Assembly: GCA_029548025.1 (NCBI GenBank) | Contig: JAKPOE010000271.1 | Coordinates: 1-51,288 of the forward strand | Length of the DNA stretch: 51,288 nt | Direction: 5' to 3' | From: Spirochaetota bacterium | GTDB taxonomy: Bacteria > Spirochaetota > UBA4802 > UB4802 | Part shown: in pieces, positions 45,451 through 51,288 of the stretch | Layout: the number at the start of each line of letters is the position of its first letter | Position numbering within the stretch: position 1 is the first letter of the stretch | Notes under the pieces: generated by a model | Database searches by the model: none | What the model saw: only the letters and a program-made list of their open reading frames with translations | Told to the model about the DNA's origin: nothing | Translations under genes and position numbers: made by a program

Positions 45451-47208
45451 CTACATAGCCATAGCTTTTTCTTCTAACTGCATCACAAGTTTATTATAAA
45501 TGCTAATTATATCCCTATGCTGTACCATTCCAACAACCTTGTTTTTCTCAACTACCGCAAGAAAATCTATACCATGTTTATCCATCTTTTTTAATGCTTC
45601 CGCTGCGGAATCTGTTTTCTGAAGTGGCTCAACATGGATTACTATATCCCGGCATATTAATAATTCCACAATATTACTTGATAGCAACGCCTGACGTACC
45701 TCATTTATTGATAAAATCCCAACATATTCATTGTTATCATCAACGACAATGAGTCCTGAATCGCTATCTAAAAGCTTATCCAATGTTTGATTCAAGGGTG
45801 TTCTTGCATTTATAGTCTGGAAGTCCTTTTTCAAAATCGATAACACCTGTATTGATTCAAGTATATTAATACGGCTTTTGCTAACATCCAGTCCATCCTC
45901 TAAAAGCTCCAATTCATAGACTGTGCCTTTATTATAAAATGTAACGGTTAAATGTGAAATGACCGAAGCCAGCATAATTGGAAGGATAATGCGATAGTCA
46001 TTGGTCAATTCAAATACCATCAATATAGCAGTGATTGGGATTGAATTTAATCCTGCTAAAATACCACCCATACCAATTATTGCATATCCTGCAGGATCAA
46101 GTTTTACCCCGAAATATGAAAAAAATGAAGCAAACAGAAACCCAACTAACACACCTATTACTAACGATGGTGCAAACAATCCACCATAAGCACCTGTTTG
46201 GATATATAATGCAACAAATAATAGTTTCAATACTAATAGCATTATAAGCACATTAATTGGGAAGTGATTACTCAACACTTTATTAATCAATTCATATCCA
46301 ATACCAAATAAATCATTATATATGAACACAACAAAAGCAAACAGAAGTGATACCGGCAATAACAGAACAATGACATCATCACCTTTTATCTTTTTATATA
46401 ACTTCTTAATACTACGAGAAAGTCCCATGAATAGCAATGATATAATACCACATACTATCGCCAGTAATAGAAAATATGGGAATTCAGTAGAATCCATCTG
46501 GAATACAGGTATCTGTAATAATGAATTATTCCCCAGGTATGCTTTTGAAATCATATCAGATGTTACTGAAGCTATCACCAGCGCGCTCAAGGATTCATTT
46601 TTCAGATCATTGAGCAATATAACCTCAATCCCAAAAAAAACTCCAGCAATGGGAGCATTAAATATTGCTGAAATAGCAGCGCCTGCACCTGCTACAGTGT
46701 ATGTTATTTTTTTCCTGCTATTAAATCGTAGCAAAGTAGAAATATATGATCCCAAACCCCCACCAATTTTAGCTGACGGCCCCTCAGGACCTAATGGGGC
46801 GCCCGTACCTAATGTAACAGCAGAAGCAATCAGATGAAATAATGTGTTAACAATTGGAATATGTCCGTTTTGAAGCATTACAGATCGTATGATACTTTTT
46901 ACACCACGATCTTTTGCCTGCCATGGGAACATTTTTGTCATTCCTATTGTAATCAAACCACCAATGACTGGAATAATAACTATAGTAATTGAAGGAATTT
47001 CTAAATAATCTGCAAAATGCTTGGGATTAATGACAATACGCATCCATTCAATAAGTGTATGAAATACCATTGCCCCTAAACCTGCAATAGCACCTATACA
47101 CAGCGCCATCCCTATCTGTACTATATATTCACGTATATCATAACGGGTTGTGAAAAATGTTGTAATAATGCACTTATACTTCTTGAGCAAACTATGCAAT
47201 TTCTTCAT
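45451..47208 (-). CDS. ClC-family chloride transporter with C-terminal CBS pair
   Basis: The 585-residue product has ~10 or more membrane helices with ClC filter motifs: GTGAPLGPEGPSAKIGGG (GxGxP and G-x-E-G-P) and GAYGGLFAPSLVIG (GxFxP). The gating Glu of GREGP is kept while the Arg is Pro, so H+/Cl- exchange is plausible. Two CBS domains (~460-580: LIVVDDNNEYVGILSINEVR and FLAVVEKNKVVGMVQHRDII) may bind nucleotides and regulate it. It lies 28 bases after the EIIA-like gene. Confidence 0.93.
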   Translation of the reverse strand: MKKLHSLLKKYKCIITTFFTTRYDIREYIVQIGMALCIGAIAGLGAMVFHTLIEWMRIVINPKHFADYLEIPSITIVIIPVIGGLITIGMTKMFPWQAKDRGVKSIIRSVMLQNGHIPIVNTLFHLIASAVTLGTGAPLGPEGPSAKIGGGLGSYISTLLRFNSRKKITYTVAGAGAAISAIFNAPIAGVFFGIEVILLNDLKNESLSALVIASVTSDMISKAYLGNNSLLQIPVFQMDSTEFPYFLLLAIVCGIISLLFMGLSRSIKKLYKKIKGDDVIVLLLPVSLLFAFVVFIYNDLFGIGYELINKVLSNHFPINVLIMLLVLKLLFVALYIQTGAYGGLFAPSLVIGVLVGFLFASFFSYFGVKLDPAGYAIIGMGGILAGLNSIPITAILMVFELTNDYRIILPIMLASVISHLTVTFYNKGTVYELELLEDGLDVSKSRINILESIQVLSILKKDFQTINARTPLNQTLDKLLDSDSGLIVVDDNNEYVGILSINEVRQALLSSNIVELLICRDIVIHVEPLQKTDSAAEALKKMDKHGIDFLAVVEKNKVVGMVQHRDIISIYNKLVMQLEEKAMAM

Positions 47209-47236
47209 CGTGCGGCTTTATAAAACGTGTTTATCA

Positions 47237-47725
47237 TTATTTTGCATTTCTTAAAATATTAATAATTTCTTTAGCACTTTTAGCGTTTATTATTTCCACT
47301 CTAATAGTATCATTTTTAAGTAATGACATTATCTTTGATAATAATTTCAGATAATCTTTATGTTGACGTTCACCTGCTGCTACCAGAACCACCATATGAA
47401 CCGGTCTTCCATCAATGGAATTAAAATCTATCCCTTTTTTAGAAATACCAATAGCAAATGCAATTTTATGAATAGATTCCAGTTTGGCATGAGGTACTGC
47501 AATACCAAATCCTATACCAGTAGTCATTATCTCTTCACGTTCTTTTAGTGCAGCAACAAATGCTTTAATATCTGAACAGATATCAGTACCTTTAAAAACT
47601 CCTGCAAGTTCTTCTATAGCCTTGTATTTATTCCTGGATTTTAAAAATTTAATATATTTACTATCTGTAAAATCAAGCAATGAGCCCACACCATTCTCCA
47701 ACAATAAACATTTTACATAATCCAT
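47237..47725 (-). CDS. PTS EIIA-like (PtsN/fructose-type) domain protein
   Basis: The 162-residue protein has the EIIA type 2 fold. The phospho-His is His79 in GIGFGIAVPHAKLESIHKIA, preceded by ALKEREEIMTTG, with the strand VHMVVLVAAGERQHKDYLKLLSKI. Such proteins accept phosphate from HPr-like carriers, and PtsN types regulate ion transporters. It is immediately upstream of the ClC gene, so it may control that transporter (inference). No other PTS gene is in the window. Confidence 0.9.
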   Translation of the reverse strand: MDYVKCLLLENGVGSLLDFTDSKYIKFLKSRNKYKAIEELAGVFKGTDICSDIKAFVAALKEREEIMTTGIGFGIAVPHAKLESIHKIAFAIGISKKGIDFNSIDGRPVHMVVLVAAGERQHKDYLKLLSKIMSLLKNDTIRVEIINAKSAKEIINILRNAK

Positions 47726-47976
47726 TGCATAATAAAATACTCCCTGTCAATTACTTAATTACAAAAATTCTAAATATATTGAGCTTACATCATGCTATGA
47801 TCTACCATTTTTCAATAAAAATAATTTAGTATGGATACTATTATCAATTATTGCATGTTGACCAGTGCTGATTTTTTATAATATGATTGGTTGAGGTAAA
47901 TATTAAAACAAGCAATGTTAAAAATGCTTATGGATGAAATATATCTATAAAAACTATTCTTTTCATATTATTACAC

Positions 47977-48080
47977 TTGAAAAAGACAGTATTTGTTTAT
48001 ACTATTCTATATAGAAATAGGAAAGTTTTCAAAAAAATCAAAAAAAATTATTGACTTTATCATATTTTATATGTTAAAAT
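47977..48080 (+). promoter_or_regulatory. Two candidate promoters of the long-chain acyl-CoA ligase gene
   Basis: TTGAAA (47977-47982) / TACTAT (48000-48005) has a 17-base spacer, and TTGACT (48051-48056) / TAAAAT (48075-48080) has an 18-base spacer. Neither contains the TGACATGTCA operator of the fatty-acid TetR regulator. The rest of the 413-base gap from 47726 shows no gene or hairpin. Confidence 0.5.
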
Positions 48081-48138
48081 CTTAATGAACAATAATAAAT
48101 AATAATTTATAAAACTTTATATAAAAAGGAGTGGCAAT

Positions 48139-49938
48139 ATGAATTACACACATTATTCTCAAGTATTCTTAGATCAGGTCAATAAATACGGTGATAGAGT
48201 TGCGATGCGTTATAAGCCAAAGGATAAATGGGAAGAAATAACATGGAATCAATTTGGTGATTTAGTTAATAAAACAAGTAAAGCATTACTTGAATGTGGT
48301 ATTGGTGAGCAAGAAACCGTTGGTATTTTTTCTCAAAACATGCCCCTATGGACAGTAGCTGATATTGCTTCACTATGTATCCGTGGCATACCGGTGCCTA
48401 TTTATGCCACCAATACGGCCAAACAGGCTGAATATATCATCAACGATGCAGAGATAAAAGTACTATTTGTCGGTGATGCTGAACAATATTCAAAAATAAT
48501 GCAAATACTTCCTGAAAACAAATATCTCCAAAAAATTATTGTCTTTAAAGAAAGTGTTCCAATACAAAAATCTGAAAAAATAATGTATTTCAAAGATTTT
48601 TTGAAAATTGGTGAGCAATCAAATAAAGATAATATGCTATCAGAACGAATGCAAAGAGCAAAAATTGATGATCTGCTAACCTTAATTTATACATCAGGAA
48701 CAACAGGTGAGCCAAAAGGTGTTATGTTAACCCATTCCAATGTAATTTTTCAAAAAGGTGAGCATGATCTCCGATTGATTGACCCCAATGACAATGATGT
48801 TTCTCTGGCCTTTTTGCCGTTGAGCCATGTCTTTGAACGCATCTGGACATACTATGTCTTTGCTACTGGTATGACCAATAACTACTTAGAAGATACCGGG
48901 AAGATTATTGAATGCATACAGGAAGTAAAACCAACTATCATGTGTGCCGTTCCACGATTTTACGAAAAGATTTATTCAACAGTCTTCAATCAGCTTGAAT
49001 CTGCCTCACCATTAAAACGAAAATTATTTAATTGGGCAGTATCAGTTGGCGCAAAACATAATAACAGAAGAAAGGACCAACAGTTCATTCCACCTTTTTT
49101 GCGTCTTAAATTTGCAATTGCTGATGCACTTGTGCTAAAAAAGATTCGTAGTGTGGTAGGTGGTAGAATCAAATTTTTCCCCTGTGCAGGTGCGCCACTG
49201 TCGCAGGAGATTGAAGAATTTTTTTATGCATGCGGAATATTTATTTGTTATGGCTATGGATTAACCGAAACAACTGCAACCGTTACCTGCCATGAACCCT
49301 ACAAATTTAAATTTGGTGCTGTTGGCAAACCCCTTCCTCACGTTGAAGTAAAGATCGATGAAAATAACGGAGAAATCCTTGTTCGCGGTGGTAATGTCAT
49401 GAAAGGGTATTATAAAAAACCTCAAGCCACTGCCGAAGTTTTTACCAGCGATGGGTGGTTTAGAACGGGGGATGCTGGTTATTTTGAGGAAAATGGTGAA
49501 CTAAGGATTACCGAACGTATTAAGGATCTTATAAAAACTTCAGGAGGTAAATATATTGCACCACAAATGATAGAAAGCACTATTGGTGCAGATCATTTTA
49601 TTGAACAGATGGCTGTTATTGGTGATCAGCGTAAATATGTAACAGCTCTTATTGTTCCAGCATTTGATGCACTGGAAGAATATGCAAAAACACATAACAT
49701 TGCTTTTACCAGCAGGGAGGACCTTGTCTCTAAACCCGAGATTATAGAATTTTATCAGCAACGAATTGAAGAAGCTCAAAAAGAGTTTGCCCGATTTGAG
49801 AAGATTAAAAAATTTACGCTTCTTCCTCATGAGTTTACCGTAGAATCAGGTGAAATAACACCAACACTAAAAATTAAACGAAAGGCTATAGCTGAAAAAT
49901 ACAAGGATATCATAGATGCCATGTATAAAGATGAATAA
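48139..49938 (+). CDS. Long-chain fatty-acid-CoA ligase (FACL type)
   Basis: The 599-residue adenylate-forming enzyme has the P-loop LIYTSGTTGEPKGVMLTH (~180-198), FLPLSHVFERIW, GYGLTETTATVTCHEP, DGWFRTGDAGYFEENGELR and the C-terminal TPTLKIKRKAI. It matches the long-chain acyl-CoA synthetase group with AMP-forming chemistry. It is distinct from the ligase at 38173, so the organism has at least two activating enzymes. A clear AAAAGGAG precedes ATG 48139. Confidence 0.95.
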   Translation: MNYTHYSQVFLDQVNKYGDRVAMRYKPKDKWEEITWNQFGDLVNKTSKALLECGIGEQETVGIFSQNMPLWTVADIASLCIRGIPVPIYATNTAKQAEYIINDAEIKVLFVGDAEQYSKIMQILPENKYLQKIIVFKESVPIQKSEKIMYFKDFLKIGEQSNKDNMLSERMQRAKIDDLLTLIYTSGTTGEPKGVMLTHSNVIFQKGEHDLRLIDPNDNDVSLAFLPLSHVFERIWTYYVFATGMTNNYLEDTGKIIECIQEVKPTIMCAVPRFYEKIYSTVFNQLESASPLKRKLFNWAVSVGAKHNNRRKDQQFIPPFLRLKFAIADALVLKKIRSVVGGRIKFFPCAGAPLSQEIEEFFYACGIFICYGYGLTETTATVTCHEPYKFKFGAVGKPLPHVEVKIDENNGEILVRGGNVMKGYYKKPQATAEVFTSDGWFRTGDAGYFEENGELRITERIKDLIKTSGGKYIAPQMIESTIGADHFIEQMAVIGDQRKYVTALIVPAFDALEEYAKTHNIAFTSREDLVSKPEIIEFYQQRIEEAQKEFARFEKIKKFTLLPHEFTVESGEITPTLKIKRKAIAEKYKDIIDAMYKDE

Positions 49939-49943
49939 ATGTG

Positions 49944-49972
49944 TAAGGAGCGGTGATAAACACCGCTCCTTA
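49944..49972. terminator. Bidirectional hairpin terminator between convergent genes
   Basis: TAAGGAGCGGTG (49944-49955) and CACCGCTCCTTA (49961-49972) make a perfect 12-bp G+C-containing stem with a 5-base loop, located between the stops of the acyl-CoA ligase and the reductase-like gene. The downstream T content is modest. Confidence 0.8.
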
Positions 49973-49979
49973 TTATACT

Positions 49980-51288
49980 TTATATTTTTGCTGTCTCTTT
50001 CTGCAAATTTACAATAGCCATGAATCCTTCATGAATTGCATCATTAATCTTACCAATCTTTTTGCAATCACCAATTGCTGTATATTGAATACCGCATTTT
50101 TCAACCTGCCCCAGCAATGAATTCACTGGTTTTGAACCAACAGCAATTACAACATTATCAACTGGAATTTTTTGCACAATATTGTCTTTTTCAAAGATGA
50201 CATCATGATTGGCAATTTCAATAACCTTTGCCGATGTCATTGTGCTTACGCCAAATTTTTCCAGTTCAGTATTTAAAATCCAGCGCGTTGATCGTCCTAC
50301 ATCTTTACCAATAGAAGGTAGCATTTCAATAATTGTAACCTTGCTTGTACCCTGAGTAATCAATTCTTTCAATCGGTCAACAGGTTCAGCATCAAAAAAC
50401 ATCAAAAAATGAAGAATTTCAGGAGATATGGTCCCCTTATTAGCAATGAACAGTGCGGTTTCAATCCCAACCGCACCCCCACCAATAACGGCAACATTTC
50501 CTCCCAATACAGGATCATTATCTAATACATCCCATGCAGAATAAACATGTGGTAATCCAATCCCTTCAATAGGTGGCATTACCGCTTCAGCACCCGTTGC
50601 AATAATGACATGATCAGGATTTTTTTCTTTAATCAATTCCACAGTCATTGCAGTATTATAAAATACTGGAATATCCAAATGTTTCACCATTGCACGATAA
50701 TATCGTATAATCTCCAGCAGTTCATGTTTATGGGGTGGTGCTGCAGCTATCCATAATTGTCCCCCAATATCAGTTGACATTTCATACAATTCAACCCTAT
50801 GCCCTGCTTCTTTTGCTCTCACTGCAGCTTCTAACCCACCAGGGCCTGCACCTATGACCATAATCCTGAGAGGAGTATCTGTTTTCATTATATTGCGCTC
50901 ACCTTCGTATCCTGCCCGGGCATTTAATACACATCCTACTGGCATTCCGCTAAATAATGTATCAGTACAGCCCTGATTGCATCCAACACACGGGCGTATA
51001 AGATTTGTTTTCCCCTCTTTAGCTTTTGTAGGCCAATCAGGATCTGCAATCAAAACACGCCCCAGATTAACCATATCCGCCATGCTATCACGCAAAATCT
51101 TTTCAGCTGCTTCAGGAGTAGCTATTCTATTGGAAGCCATTACCGGCACATGTACTGCTTTTTTTATAGTAGCCGCCAGATAAGCATATCCCATCCTTGG
51201 TAATTCCATGGGCAACTGTGGAATTTTAGCTTCATGCCAGCCACCTGTTACATTTATGATATCAACGCCAGCATCTTCATAAACTTTT
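49980..51288 (-). CDS. 2,4-dienoyl-CoA reductase / old yellow enzyme family oxidoreductase, 5' truncated by the window edge
   Basis: The frame stays open to the window edge, giving 435 residues without the N-terminus. The visible part begins inside the FMN-binding barrel (DIINVTGGWHEAKIP; NLGRVLIADPDW). It has the 4Fe-4S cysteines (CVGCNQGC and a later GC), an FAD-binding Rossmann (VIGAGPGGLEAA) and a NAD(P)-binding motif (VIGGGAVGIETALF). This is the FadH/OYE-like architecture of bacterial dienoyl-CoA reductases; trimethylamine dehydrogenase-like and enoate-reductase relatives share it. The acyl-CoA ligase next door favours a role in unsaturated fatty-acid breakdown. Confidence 0.9.
   Translation of the reverse strand, partial: KVYEDAGVDIINVTGGWHEAKIPQLPMELPRMGYAYLAATIKKAVHVPVMASNRIATPEAAEKILRDSMADMVNLGRVLIADPDWPTKAKEGKTNLIRPCVGCNQGCTDTLFSGMPVGCVLNARAGYEGERNIMKTDTPLRIMVIGAGPGGLEAAVRAKEAGHRVELYEMSTDIGGQLWIAAAPPHKHELLEIIRYYRAMVKHLDIPVFYNTAMTVELIKEKNPDHVIIATGAEAVMPPIEGIGLPHVYSAWDVLDNDPVLGGNVAVIGGGAVGIETALFIANKGTISPEILHFLMFFDAEPVDRLKELITQGTSKVTIIEMLPSIGKDVGRSTRWILNTELEKFGVSTMTSAKVIEIANHDVIFEKDNIVQKIPVDNVVIAVGSKPVNSLLGQVEKCGIQYTAIGDCKKIGKINDAIHEGFMAIVNLQKETAKI

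Noticed and set aside
1..51288. CRISPR array, tRNA or rRNA genes, prophage or complete insertion sequence
   Set aside because: I looked for regularly spaced repeats, cloverleaf-type sequences, transposase motifs and phage structural genes and saw none; a dedicated tRNA/ncRNA scan was not possible.

Overview
The window is an A+T-rich (about one third G+C by eye), gene-dense stretch of a bacterial chromosome. Outer-membrane-type lipoproteins, a predicted beta-barrel, HtrA, a class A penicillin-binding protein and CarD point to a diderm bacterium. The class III (oxygen-sensitive) ribonucleotide reductase and pyruvate phosphate dikinase point to anaerobic growth. CarD followed by the PIN-TRAM protein YacL, many small lipoproteins and the low G+C would fit an uncultured Spirochaetota-like lineage, but this placement is an inference without a 16S rRNA or marker-gene tree. 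I saw no tRNA, rRNA, CRISPR array, prophage or intact insertion sequence.

Layout. 1-2000: the end of an atypical response regulator, a stand-alone DbpA-type RNA-binding domain protein and a zinc-ribbon methyltransferase. 2000-9520: the conserved rpmH-rnpA-yidD-yidC-jag-mnmE block (ribosome, RNase P, membrane insertion, RNA binding, tRNA modification), ending in a large secreted protein with a degenerate transglutaminase-like end. 9520-13230 (minus): a 31-residue very basic protein, then class III ribonucleotide reductase, whose glycyl-radical domain is a separate 63-residue gene between nrdD and the activase nrdG. 13500-27050: small envelope, lipoprotein, chaperone and hypothetical genes around htrA, a PBP1A-type gene, carD and yacL. 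27110-31920 (minus): ppdK, then a TetR, cysteine-cluster protein and rhomboid operon.

32280-41950 is a fatty-acid oxidation locus. A minus-strand set (TetR regulator, two acyl-CoA dehydrogenases, 3-hydroxyacyl-CoA dehydrogenase, enoyl-CoA hydratase) faces a plus-strand set (SCP2-like protein, acyl-CoA ligase, thiolase, secreted START-like protein). A 20-bp palindrome lies between the -35 and -10 elements of the promoters of both the regulator and the first dehydrogenase, which implies autoregulation and joint control. Further on, 48139-51288 holds a second long-chain acyl-CoA ligase and a 2,4-dienoyl-CoA reductase-like gene cut by the window edge. Together these supply activation, the full beta-oxidation spiral and handling of unsaturated chains. 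Between the two parts lie leuS and a ClC transporter gene paired with a PTS EIIA-like gene.

The most interesting observations are the split class III ribonucleotide reductase, the palindromic operator pair of the fatty-acid regulon, a roughly 150-bp repeat present twice that supplies the Shine-Dalgarno of the gene next to it, and several proteins that look like enzymes stripped of their active sites.
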